A stretch of 64,000 bases of DNA from Emcibacter sp. Its GTDB lineage: Bacteria > Pseudomonadota > Alphaproteobacteria > Sphingomonadales > Emcibacteraceae. The stretch is from NCBI GenBank assembly GCA_021774785.1, contig JAJFIQ010000003.1, positions 27,505 to 91,504 on the forward strand. Direction: 5' to 3'. This document shows positions 54,260 to 63,745 of the stretch, piece by piece. The position numbers were made by a program, and so were the translations under genes. The notes under the pieces are model-generated. The model was not told the origin of the DNA. It did not search any database and worked only from the letters and a program-made list of their open reading frames with translations. Each line of letters begins with the position of its first letter. The first letter of the stretch is position 1.

Positions 54260-54640
54260 TTAACGGCGAAGGGCTAGACTAAGAACCCCCAAACCCATGA
54301 AAAAGAAAATTAACTTCAGGTCATGGCTACTTGGTTTTAGCCCTGCAACTTCTGATACAAAATGCTGACAGTTATAAAATGGCGTCCATGGCTTTCCTAA
54401 CTTTAAACGTGCGTTTTGGGCAATTACGGCGGGGTTAATTTCAGGCCTATAACGGGAGGGAAAAGAAAGCTTGCGATTTACTGTAAAATCTTCAATGGAA
54501 GACATTATGACTTCCCCTGCAATAGGTGAGTTGTGAATCACATCCCAGTCAGGCCCGTTTCTTACCAGCACTCCTGGGTGATCTATCACCCCTAGCTTTT
54601 GAACTTCGACAATTAATCCTTCATACCAGTTTGACATCAT
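54260..54640 (-). CDS. LRAT/NlpC-P60-like protein with C-terminal membrane helix
   Basis: A 126-residue protein. An LRAT-like (permuted NlpC/P60) domain is suggested by His21 in DHPGVLV and Cys91 in NCQHFVSEVAG, the typical order of catalytic His and NC(E/Q)HFV Cys. A hydrophobic helix (about residues 109-124) followed by Arg-Arg anchors the end in a membrane. LRAT-like proteins are acyltransferases, phospholipases or proteases. The gene is divergent from a membrane-anchored HTH regulator 60 bases away and near a CHAT protease gene. Confidence 0.7.
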   Translation of the reverse strand: MMSNWYEGLIVEVQKLGVIDHPGVLVRNGPDWDVIHNSPIAGEVIMSSIEDFTVNRKLSFPSRYRPEINPAVIAQNARLKLGKPWTPFYNCQHFVSEVAGLKPSSHDLKLIFFFMGLGVLSLALRR

Positions 54641-54699
54641 TTGGAATCACCTATACTCTTCTGTTAACAATTCACTATTAACGAATATGGTAACAGATA

Positions 54700-55080
54700 A
54701 TGGAAAAAGCACAAGAACAAAATATTGCAACAAGTTATGCTGCCATTCTAGGACAGATGATCCGTCAGATTAGAGAAAGGGCGGAAGTAGACCAATCAAA
54801 GTTGGCAGGACATTTAGGCGTGAGCGTCATGACCGTATCTAGAATTGAGAGTGGCGATACCGTTCTCGATGTTCCTCAGATGGAAAAGGTTGCTAGCTTT
54901 TTTGGTTATGATCCTATCGAGTTTTTGAAAAATTCTCTAAAAATCAAACAAAGAATTGAAACAGAGAATTACAAGGTTTTTCAAAATAAAAAAGAAATTA
55001 ATAACCATCCAAATATGGCAATTCTCAGTGTGGCGGCTATTGTTGGTTTAATAGCCGTTGTTCTTTTGGCAAAGAAATAA
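54700..55080 (+). CDS. XRE-family HTH regulator with C-terminal membrane helix
   Basis: A 126-residue protein. A Cro/CI-type HTH spans about residues 15-72 (IRQIRERAEVDQSKLAGHLGVSVMTVSRIESG). A charged linker is followed by a transmembrane helix at about 104-123 and a Lys-Lys end. A DNA-binding domain tied to the membrane is unusual for this family and suggests that it senses the membrane or a membrane partner, perhaps the divergent LRAT-like protein, which has the same C-terminal anchoring. Confidence 0.8.
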   Translation: MEKAQEQNIATSYAAILGQMIRQIRERAEVDQSKLAGHLGVSVMTVSRIESGDTVLDVPQMEKVASFFGYDPIEFLKNSLKIKQRIETENYKVFQNKKEINNHPNMAILSVAAIVGLIAVVLLAKK

Positions 55081-55306
55081 GGGTCCGATCGTTTTAGCTA
55101 TCGCTAAGCTCCAACCGCCACAGAAGGACGGCAACTTTAGTCAAAATCTAATTTTAAGGATAGACTAACATTTGGGGGGCAGGTCACGAATAACGCTGAA
55201 GTTTGATTGATGTGGATATAAAATAAGAACGTTAATTGAATTTTTTTACACATGAACAAAAGATTATGACAAGGTATTGCTATAATTTAAGACCGTAATT
55301 TGAACC

Positions 55307-58300
55307 ATGAGTAGGCGAAAGTTGTTCAATCCTCCAGACAAGGACCGTTCTGAATCGGTCACCGATTTTAATGAGACTTTCTTAGGACAGTTGCTAGAAT
55401 CCTATCACCGGCACCCCCACATTTTTGGGGGTGCCGATATATTATGCGTTGGTAAAAGAAATTTATTTGAACACGCCGCAGATTATATTTCTGCCCTTTC
55501 CTTAATCCGCAATAAGGACAGTGTTTCTGCCGTAACACAATACAAAATAATTGTTCCACCAAACTTAAATATTGAAGATTTTTCCACACAACTAGAAGAA
55601 GCACTCAAGAGGCACGTTGGCTGTGTTCCTTATTCAGATTTTCTAGAGGCCCAACTTGAGAAAATATTGGAGTGTATAAATGTGGTTCGCGTTCCGGACT
55701 GTACGTCTGACTCACTGCTCAAGGTTATCACCGATACACCTTCATACTCTGCTATCATCATTTTAACATCTTCTTGTTACAGTATAGGCATAGATGACGC
55801 CGACCAACAAGTAGTTACCATAGGCGACGAGCTTTGGGTATGGGATGTCTCTCAGATTGCGGAAAAATCTGTATCAGTCGCCATAAATAATAACTTATAT
55901 ATAGCAATCGATACTGGCAAGCTTGGCCCAATCTTGAATAAAAATAAAGACCTACTAATGAATGTCAGTAACTGCGGTCTTATAGTCGGGGATGACAAAG
56001 ATAAAGATACAGAAATTATTGGAGCTAAATTTAGTACCTGGATTAATCTCGCCCAAGAAGGCCGAATTGGAAAAGTCCTGAAGGAAATCGAAAAGCTCCC
56101 AAACAGCACTGATAAGATAAAGAACTCTCTAAAGGCTCAATTTTATTTTGTAGCAGGATTGCACCTCCAGGCCGTTGAGATCATCCAGAAAGAATTTGAG
56201 GTTTCCTCGCAAGACCTTCCTACCTCATTAACAATCCGATACGCGAAAATAGCGGAACAGGCCAATTATATTCATTTAGCTACAAAACTTCTGTTGCCAG
56301 TCTTGGAGACACTAGAAGACAAACACGAATTGGAAGAAGCTTTATCTGTAGCGACAACACTGTGTGATGAAGGATACATTTCTCAGGCAAGCATTCAGGT
56401 GTTGATTGACAAGTTATCCGACCGGTATCCTAACTCACACAGTCTTTTTCGACATCGAATATCTGATCTTCTTCAGGAACGCGCCTATCAAAAGGTCGCA
56501 GACGAACTTGAGAAAAATGGCGAGGATAAAGCGGCCGACTATTATAGAAAACTGGAATCCTTTTTGTCTTGCTCCGAGCTACCCGATTATCTGGGATTGT
56601 TGAATTGTGCAAATGGTGATCAAGACCTCAAGCATTCATATCGATTGGCATGTATCGACGACGCTATCAAAAGAAAGCTTTGGATGCATGCATTGGATCT
56701 TTGCTTACCACTTCCAAATATTCCCTTAAGTTACGACAGAATCCCATGGCTACTAACTAAAATATTTAAAGGTATGTTTCTCCAGCGCTCAAGTGAGGGT
56801 AAAAAGATCCCAATAGACCATGATCGTATGGTTGAGGCACTTGTTCAATTGATTAATACTTTAGCCAAATGTCCAGTTAATGGAAGTCTTAGAGTCGCCT
56901 TGTCTGATGTTTGTAAAGAGTCTGTCTCAGGTATTTGGGGAATTGCATTATTGGCAGTTACCTTACTCCATTTTTTGTCTCGACCAATTAAATTTAAGTC
57001 TGAATATTCACCTTCTAAATCAGAGATGAATTTAGAAGAGTTCTACGAAAAAAAGGATTTTATCCTTAAAGTGTTTGCTTGGCTTGAAAGCGAGGGCGAG
57101 ATTATATTAGGGCAAGGTAAATTACCTGATGATCTAATGACCCTTCCGGCAGATGATATTCTTCCTGCCATTGGTAGTTTGATTTCAAACTTAGTACAAA
57201 CCGGCGACCATGACGATAATGAATCGCTTCTTACTTGGCTACAATTTGGGTCTGCCATTGCGCCACATGGCACAGATGTAAACGCTGATTTACGGATGGC
57301 TCATGTAGTTGCAAATAAGCTTTCGTCTACTAATGAAAATCAACTCGCAAGAGACTTAGCGGAACAATTTCTCATCCATGCAAACACGGCGGAAAGAAAA
57401 CGGCTAGCTTGGTCACTGATGGCCGACGTATACGCACGTAACGGTAATATTGTAGAAGCATTGATCTCTAAATGCTGTATGTTTGCTACTACATGCAATA
57501 TCGAACCCCTTCAGCTTGCTAACGAGCTTATCAGTACCATAAGGCTCTTTCGCGATAATTCTCTATTTGATGAAGCATTTAAGTTAATTCCAAAAGCTAC
57601 CGAATTACTCCAATCCGTAAAACTGAATGAGGTCTATGGTCAAAGAATAACAACTTTGTCACTACAAATTCGCTATGGAAAACTCGCCAAAAATATGCCA
57701 ATAGCCCCAATTTCGATATCGGAATTACTTTCTGATGCAATCCGAAATGCGAAGGAAGTTATGGAAGCCGTTGATGAAGTTGCTCCAATAGCAAACCTTA
57801 TAGGAAATTTAATTTATATTTCCGATAAGGTCGGCACTCCTATTGACCCGTCAGCACCTCAAATATACGAAAAACTTCTGGCCAATCTTAATGAAAGCAC
57901 AGCATCCGATGTGCGTCTCACTTCAAACCCAAGCCCCGATGCCATAGGTTTATTCAACATGATGGCGCAAATAAAATTGGATACTAGATACGCTGAAGAT
58001 ATTGGCTTTGACACACGGCCCCTTGCAATGTTTTCTAAACGAGCATTGACATCATCAACCTTATTGCAAAATACGGCCCAAACAAGTTTTGTTTTAGAAC
58101 TTACGACAGATAGAGGTATAGCTTGTCCGGGCTGGAATAATGTATCTGCCCCACCTCCTGCGCCTTCTTCAATTGAAGAGACACTAGATATCGCTCAGAC
58201 AATTTCTAACGACGGGTTTGCCGTTTTGCAGGTCGGCCTCGATAGTTCCGGTCAATGTATATGCCTGGCTACAGAAAACGGCACGAGTACTCCTCCGACA

Positions 58301-59197
58301 AGGCTAGATACAGAGTACATTTCCGAACCCAGTTTTGCGAAATGGTTGGAAGAGTTCCCCTATCGCTTCGGCATCGACACAACGACAATGAATCTCTTTT
58401 ACACTTCAACTGACAAGCTATGCTTTCAGAAATTGCCCAAATTACCTACTATGCTAGTCGCAGCAACCGAACTTCAGTCTTATCCCCCAAACATTTTGAG
58501 AGTGAAAGGCGAAGATACTTTCTTAGGTCAAGAGTTCCCCGTCGCATCAGTCCCTTCAATCAGCTGGCTCAAAGAAGCCAAAAGACAGGGAAGCGTGGGT
58601 GATGGCCGCTATTGCTCATGGATTTCTACAGACGCAAATGTTGGGGGTTTATCAACTTTGCAGGTCATTTCTGAGCGCCTGTCTGAAACACTTACAAAAC
58701 ATGGCTTCATTCAAAGCAACGATTCACATCTCCCCGATAATTTAAAAAATTCAGCAATAGCGGTTGTAGCTGCACACGGGGCCTTACATCCAGATGGAAA
58801 GTATTTTCAACTTGTATCAGATGAGGGCGTTTTGCAAATAAGTGCTTCCGAACTTGCTAGGTCTATGCGTAATATTGATGTTGTGATTCTTTTTATTTGT
58901 AGTGGAGGCCGAGTAGATAAGAGACATAACTCAAATACAACGATGGGCCTTGTAAAGGAGGTCCTTGATCGTGGCTGTACTACAGTAATTGCCTCACCCT
59001 GGCCTCTGGATACTCTTGTCCCTCATAACTGGCTTCCTCCATTTCTAGATGCTTGGGAAGAAGGTGAATACGTTTCTGTAGCTGCTTTTAAGGCTAACGC
59101 CATAATGATGAAGAGATTTTCAGGCAATCCTGCATTAGGACTCGCAATGAATGTTTACGGCAATCCATTTTCCCGAAAGCAAAAAGATCAAAGTTAG
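55307..59197 (+). CDS. Giant CHAT-domain (caspase-like) protein with helical repeat middle
   Basis: A 1296-residue protein. The C-terminal part (about residues 950-1296) is a CHAT protease domain with catalytic His1157 in VVAAHGALHPDGKYF and Cys1198 in ILFICSGGRVD, then VIASPWPLDT. Residues about 260-800 are alpha-helical with TPR-like pairs (KAQFYFVAGLHLQAVEII, LAWSLMADVYARNGNIVEALI). The N-terminal 240 residues match nothing I know. CHAT proteases act in anti-phage and programmed-death systems (for example gRAMP/Craspase, gasdermin systems). No gasdermin-like substrate is obvious nearby; the LRAT-like and HTH-membrane proteins upstream are the closest candidates for partners. Confidence 0.85.
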   Translation: MSRRKLFNPPDKDRSESVTDFNETFLGQLLESYHRHPHIFGGADILCVGKRNLFEHAADYISALSLIRNKDSVSAVTQYKIIVPPNLNIEDFSTQLEEALKRHVGCVPYSDFLEAQLEKILECINVVRVPDCTSDSLLKVITDTPSYSAIIILTSSCYSIGIDDADQQVVTIGDELWVWDVSQIAEKSVSVAINNNLYIAIDTGKLGPILNKNKDLLMNVSNCGLIVGDDKDKDTEIIGAKFSTWINLAQEGRIGKVLKEIEKLPNSTDKIKNSLKAQFYFVAGLHLQAVEIIQKEFEVSSQDLPTSLTIRYAKIAEQANYIHLATKLLLPVLETLEDKHELEEALSVATTLCDEGYISQASIQVLIDKLSDRYPNSHSLFRHRISDLLQERAYQKVADELEKNGEDKAADYYRKLESFLSCSELPDYLGLLNCANGDQDLKHSYRLACIDDAIKRKLWMHALDLCLPLPNIPLSYDRIPWLLTKIFKGMFLQRSSEGKKIPIDHDRMVEALVQLINTLAKCPVNGSLRVALSDVCKESVSGIWGIALLAVTLLHFLSRPIKFKSEYSPSKSEMNLEEFYEKKDFILKVFAWLESEGEIILGQGKLPDDLMTLPADDILPAIGSLISNLVQTGDHDDNESLLTWLQFGSAIAPHGTDVNADLRMAHVVANKLSSTNENQLARDLAEQFLIHANTAERKRLAWSLMADVYARNGNIVEALISKCCMFATTCNIEPLQLANELISTIRLFRDNSLFDEAFKLIPKATELLQSVKLNEVYGQRITTLSLQIRYGKLAKNMPIAPISISELLSDAIRNAKEVMEAVDEVAPIANLIGNLIYISDKVGTPIDPSAPQIYEKLLANLNESTASDVRLTSNPSPDAIGLFNMMAQIKLDTRYAEDIGFDTRPLAMFSKRALTSSTLLQNTAQTSFVLELTTDRGIACPGWNNVSAPPPAPSSIEETLDIAQTISNDGFAVLQVGLDSSGQCICLATENGTSTPPTRLDTEYISEPSFAKWLEEFPYRFGIDTTTMNLFYTSTDKLCFQKLPKLPTMLVAATELQSYPPNILRVKGEDTFLGQEFPVASVPSISWLKEAKRQGSVGDGRYCSWISTDANVGGLSTLQVISERLSETLTKHGFIQSNDSHLPDNLKNSAIAVVAAHGALHPDGKYFQLVSDEGVLQISASELARSMRNIDVVILFICSGGRVDKRHNSNTTMGLVKEVLDRGCTTVIASPWPLDTLVPHNWLPPFLDAWEEGEYVSVAAFKANAIMMKRFSGNPALGLAMNVYGNPFSRKQKDQS

Positions 59198-60141
59198 AAC
59201 CACTATATTTTTTATTTAAATGCCCGTTGTAGAATGATTTGAGCTATCTCTACAGTGTGACAAAGCTCCGTAATCGTTACTTCTCCGCGAAGTCCTTTCA
59301 ATGAAGGTACGAATCTTTTATTCCGCAGAGTACAATTAATTCAGCATATTTAATTGTGTAGTGTACTTGTTATTTGATTGCTGAACTTGGATCGGCTGGT
59401 CCAGAGTATTTTCTCTTTTTTAACTATATATTCCAAGTGTTTACTGGAGTGCCCCGCTAGATTTGCATTCACGACCTCTGCCGTCATAGGGTGGAATTCT
59501 AATAAATAATTAATGCAGAGTTTGAATTGTGGATAATAATATATAAATTAAAAATAATTGTTTGTAGTTATTGTAAATTCATTCTTTTTTGAACGCCCGC
59601 TTTGGGTTGAAAGTAGCCTATTCGCTGTTAACAAAATTCCTAGATAAATAAAAGAATCGTAGTTAGCATATTTTCTATCAAATTTATTTTATAATGAAAA
59701 TATTATTGTTTGTTATCAATTTGTTATATGTCTATCAATCAGATTCATAACCTGAATGTTATAAGTTCAAATCCTATCCATGCGACCAACTGAAATTGTC
59801 CTGCTGCAAGTTATTCCTCAATTTTTATGAGCAATAAGAAGAACCTCAAACCAGTTCTCTTTTTCATCCTGTCGGGTGCGCCAATCACGTACAAAACTGG
59901 GAACTCTTTCTTTTGAGGAATTTCCCTCTTTCAAGGTTGCCCGTCGTCGAATGATTTGAGACTTATTTAGTTTGTTTGATAAGGAGGTTCTGACCTCATT
60001 TGTGGGTTAATATTAAGCGACTATCTTACGATGTTGCAAGCGTCTTTGTTTGATAGTTTTGTTCTTGATTAATCTCCTTTTTTCCAGAATTGACTTACCC
60101 CTGCCAAATAGGCAAATTGCCTATTTTATATATTTTAGTTG
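59198..60141. other. Non-coding region at the probable island end
   Basis: About 940 AT-rich bases. It contains a tRNA-like 3' half (59744-59788) and an imperfect 23-base direct repeat, TGCCCGT(T/C)GT... at 59221-59243 and 59938-59960 (21 of 23 identical). No convincing gene. It reads like eroded mobile DNA. Confidence 0.5.
59744..59788 (+). other. Degenerate tRNA-like 3' half (CAT anticodon)
   Basis: The 45 bases align without gaps to the tRNA-fMet fragment at 39311-39355 with about 34 identities, sharing TCATAACCTGAA, GTTCAAATCC and the ACCA end. The T-arm has one mismatch and no 5' half pairs upstream. It may be an old attachment-site remnant or the far end of the 39-59 kb region. Confidence 0.45.
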
Positions 60142-61251
60142 TTATGAACCGTGATAGGGTCGAACTATTTCTTCAACTTGCTTAAGTAGTTGGTCCTGTG
60201 TGACTTGCAACTCATGACCGCCCATTCCTGCGGCAAAATCAAGATAAGGGTCTTGAACATCGCTTTTCAGGCCGGACATGGCTTCAAGAACGGACAGCCC
60301 ACAGAAGGGTACATAATAGGGACTATACCCCCCCTCATGTGCCATAACAACGCGACCTTCACACAGGTCTTCTGCTACGGCCATAAGCTTGTTAGTAAGG
60401 CTTTCATAACCCGCTGAATGCATCATCATCCGACCCAATGGGTCAAAGGCGCTGGCATCAAAACCGGAAGCCACAAAAATAAGATCAGGTTTATAAGCAC
60501 GTAAAGCGGGTTCAACAACGCGGTCAAAGGCGGCTTCATAGGCACCGGTGCCACTGCCGGGGGGTAGGGGCATGTTAATGGCATAGCCTTCTCCTTTACC
60601 CTCGCCAATATCCGTGACCAGACCCCGCCCTTGGGGATACCAGTTGTCCTGATGCATGGAAATCGTCAGGACACGGGGGTCTTCCCAAAATGCGGTTTCT
60701 GTGCCATTGCCATGATGAACATCCCAATCCACTACTGCAATCCGATCAACACCAAGTTTAGCCAATGCGTGTTTTGCAGCAATAACGATATTGCCAAATA
60801 TACAAAACCCACGGCCCATATCCGCATCAGCATGATGTCCGGGTGGCCTGTTGAGGACATAGGCATTATCACAAACACCTGCCATAACACTATCAACAGC
60901 GGCAATTAATCCGCCTGCAGATAGTTTGGCTATTTCATAGCTACCATTTCCTACTTTGGTTAATTCGCCAGCATCGCCGCCCGCCCCATCACTCATCTCC
61001 TTTACCCGCTGAACGTACTCAGCCGTATGAAACCGCAGAATTTCTTCTTCTGTGGCATTACGCGGCTTTATGATATGTAAATTATCAATAAATCCGCTAG
61101 CATCAAGCAGGTTTTTAAAACGGCGTTTGGTTTCAGGGTGCTCATTATGCATTCCGGGTTGCAGAGGAAACCCCGGGGCCATAAAGCCTGCATAATTCCC
61201 TGTATCATGCCATGTATAAAGTTCGTGATAGACAAAGCCTGTCTTTTTCAT
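60142..61251 (-). CDS. Class II histone deacetylase family amidohydrolase
   Basis: A 369-residue zinc-dependent deacetylase. Catalytic landmarks are NRPPGHHADADMGRGFCIFGN, VVDWDVHHGNGTE (metal-binding Asp/His) and FVASGFDASAFDPLG. Bacterial members remove acetyl groups from polyamines or other small amines, or act in acetoin-type metabolism. The gene follows a TonB receptor by 39 bases on the same strand, so the substrate may be an imported acetylated compound. No signal peptide is visible, so it works in the cytoplasm. Confidence 0.93.
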   Translation of the reverse strand: MKKTGFVYHELYTWHDTGNYAGFMAPGFPLQPGMHNEHPETKRRFKNLLDASGFIDNLHIIKPRNATEEEILRFHTAEYVQRVKEMSDGAGGDAGELTKVGNGSYEIAKLSAGGLIAAVDSVMAGVCDNAYVLNRPPGHHADADMGRGFCIFGNIVIAAKHALAKLGVDRIAVVDWDVHHGNGTETAFWEDPRVLTISMHQDNWYPQGRGLVTDIGEGKGEGYAINMPLPPGSGTGAYEAAFDRVVEPALRAYKPDLIFVASGFDASAFDPLGRMMMHSAGYESLTNKLMAVAEDLCEGRVVMAHEGGYSPYYVPFCGLSVLEAMSGLKSDVQDPYLDFAAGMGGHELQVTQDQLLKQVEEIVRPYHGS

Positions 61252-61290
61252 TTTTTTATCCTGTTCAAAAATGGATTAATATCGAGGTAT

Positions 61291-63588
61291 CTAAAAATTA
61301 AAGCTTGCCGTAACACCATAAGTCCGTGGGGGACCATATATATTCAGCAGCCAGCCAAACCCCGGCAAATCATTCACATAGGAACGATATTCGGTATTGG
61401 TCAGGTTTTTGCCCCATACGGCCACAGACCAGCTATCATCTTCGCTAAAGAGAGTAGCTCGCGCACCAACAAGCCAATAGCTATCTTCAAGATTTGAAGG
61501 GGCATTTACGGATTCAAGATATTGTTCATCCCGCCAGCTTACATTACCTGCAACAGACATCATAAAGTCATCTGATACGGAAAATTCATATCTAACCTGA
61601 CTGTTAAAGGACCACTCCGGTGCATTTACAGGGCTAAATCCCTTAAGGCTCGTCCCGCCACTGGAAATATCGCTTTTAATTTCTGAATCAAGCCAGCCTA
61701 GCCCAGCTTTAATGTCAAAACCTTCCGCCGGCAACCAGTGAATATCAAATTCTGCGCCCCATGTTTCAATATTAGCGGCATTAATGGTTATGGGTACGGG
61801 AGCGGTTTCGCTATCCACATTTATATGGCCGTCCCTGAAGTCATAGCGAAATACTGCTCCGTTAATTTGCATGGTATTACCAGCAAGAGTTGATTTAAAA
61901 CCCGTTTCATAAGCAATAATATTTTCTGGGTCCAATGTGGTGAAAGCATCCTGTGATCCCGCAAAGGCAGCATTGAAGCCTCCTGAACGAAAACCGGTTG
62001 AAACGCTCGCATAAACCAGCATGTCATCAAATGTATTACCAGACATCTCTGGGTGCCATTCAATGCCCAACTTAAAGGATACATCTTCATCCTTGCGACT
62101 GTTGCCGCTGTCAATATCATCGGATATGGCAGAGGCAAATAATATCGTGTCCGGGCGGTCTATGGGACCATCTGATTCAAAGCCAGTGCCGATAAATGTA
62201 CCGCCATCAATCGTGGTTTTCTCCCATGTATATCTTGCCCCTGCAATGATACTGATATTATCAGAGACTGCGATATCATTATGAAAGAAGACAGCTATGG
62301 CATCTACATCCTGTTCAAATGATGTGAAAAATCCCGGTGCCAATCCTCCTGCAACTGATAAATAATCCGCATTGGTATAATCATCATGCTCATAATATGC
62401 CCCGACAATATAATTCCACATACCATCCCCAGAGGATGTTAACCTTAACTCCTGGGAATATTGGGTAATTTTCTGATACCAGTTCACATTTATAATTCCA
62501 CCCGGCGTTCCATCGGAGCTTTCTACCTGATCTCTCTCAAAATATTCTACGGCTGTTATTGATGTTAATGCCATATTTTCAAAATCATGCTCAATACGCA
62601 CCACCCCGCCGATAGAAGTGTTATTTGCCTTATGAATGATATTTCCCTGAGAGGTATAAGGGTCGTCATCGCCCGGATTTGAGCCATCGGTTCCCCTTAT
62701 GCAATTGGCGGTAGACCCTGTGACACTTCCATCAAGATAAGCGGCGCAGAATTCAGGGGCTCCGGCAGCAAAGGATTCAGGCGTAAAGATACCAATCCCT
62801 TCATAAGGAGCAAGTTCTGAATTATCTTTCCCGTAATGGAATGATCCGAGTATATTGGTGGTATCGCCTGTCCATTGCAGTTGTCCCCGCAGGGCATATT
62901 TTTTTGCCCGGCCTTCGTCTGTATTTAAGGTCGAATTTTGGTAATATCCATCTGATTGATCCTCGACCATCCCGGATAGCCTGGCCGCAACGCCGTCACC
63001 AATTGATCCACTTACATAGGCCTCGCCCTTAAATGTTTTATAATTTCCGTACCCAACGGTCACACCGGCTTCCAGCTCTTCTGTCGGACGACGCGTGTAA
63101 AAGTTGATTGAGCCACCTGTTGTATTGCGTCCAAACAATGTGCCCTGTGGTCCTTTCAGGGCCTCAACCCGTTCAATATCGAATAAGATCAGGGAGGTCA
63201 TAAAATTCTTGGACATATAAACTTCGTCCAGATGCACGGCCACGGGTGAATCAAGGTTGGCTGAAAATTCATTAATGCCCATTCCGCGAATATTAAAAGC
63301 ATTCTGGCCAAAGCCATAGTTAACTTGGACATTAGCAATATTGGCCGCAATCTCCTGCGTATCACCTACATTCAGCTCACTAAGGTCGGACCGGGTAAAG
63401 GCTGACATGGTAATGCCGACATCCTGAAGGGACTGGTTGCGTTTTTGCGCCGTGACCACAACTTCTTCAAGTTGAACCTGTGACAGGGCAACTTCGGGCG
63501 CAATTAACGCAAATACCGAAGCTGTCATCAAAAGTCGGGCTGGTGACATATGTATTTTTTTTGAAAAATTTATATAATTTTGTGCCAT
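61291..63588 (-). CDS. TonB-dependent receptor
   Basis: A 765-residue outer-membrane receptor. Signal peptide ending near VALSQ, TonB-box-like LEEVVVTAQKR, plug domain (NIRGMGINEFSANLD, LKGPQGTLFGRNTTGGSINF) and a barrel ending YGVTASFNF. No STN domain. AGGAGG lies upstream of ATG 63588. Probably an operon with the deacetylase downstream. Only distantly similar to the receptor at 9.4 kb. Confidence 0.9.
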   Translation of the reverse strand: MAQNYINFSKKIHMSPARLLMTASVFALIAPEVALSQVQLEEVVVTAQKRNQSLQDVGITMSAFTRSDLSELNVGDTQEIAANIANVQVNYGFGQNAFNIRGMGINEFSANLDSPVAVHLDEVYMSKNFMTSLILFDIERVEALKGPQGTLFGRNTTGGSINFYTRRPTEELEAGVTVGYGNYKTFKGEAYVSGSIGDGVAARLSGMVEDQSDGYYQNSTLNTDEGRAKKYALRGQLQWTGDTTNILGSFHYGKDNSELAPYEGIGIFTPESFAAGAPEFCAAYLDGSVTGSTANCIRGTDGSNPGDDDPYTSQGNIIHKANNTSIGGVVRIEHDFENMALTSITAVEYFERDQVESSDGTPGGIINVNWYQKITQYSQELRLTSSGDGMWNYIVGAYYEHDDYTNADYLSVAGGLAPGFFTSFEQDVDAIAVFFHNDIAVSDNISIIAGARYTWEKTTIDGGTFIGTGFESDGPIDRPDTILFASAISDDIDSGNSRKDEDVSFKLGIEWHPEMSGNTFDDMLVYASVSTGFRSGGFNAAFAGSQDAFTTLDPENIIAYETGFKSTLAGNTMQINGAVFRYDFRDGHINVDSETAPVPITINAANIETWGAEFDIHWLPAEGFDIKAGLGWLDSEIKSDISSGGTSLKGFSPVNAPEWSFNSQVRYEFSVSDDFMMSVAGNVSWRDEQYLESVNAPSNLEDSYWLVGARATLFSEDDSWSVAVWGKNLTNTEYRSYVNDLPGFGWLLNIYGPPRTYGVTASFNF

Positions 63589-63745
63589 GATTAAAGAATC
63601 CTCCTAATTTTTTTTATCTGTAAAACGGTATCCTGAGAATTCAATCTATGAATGATGATGTAAAAGGTAAACTAGCCGCTTGGCTAGTTTGCTGAATAAT
63701 TAGCATAAAACTATCTTCCATACTGGCCATTTGGCGAGCTGGCTG

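Noticed and set aside
54260..59197. Known gasdermin or gRAMP CHAT system
   Set aside because: No gasdermin-like, Cas7-like or CRISPR component is encoded nearby, so I did not assign it to a described system.
59744..59788. Functional tRNA gene
   Set aside because: No 5' half pairs with the acceptor end and the T-arm has a mismatch.
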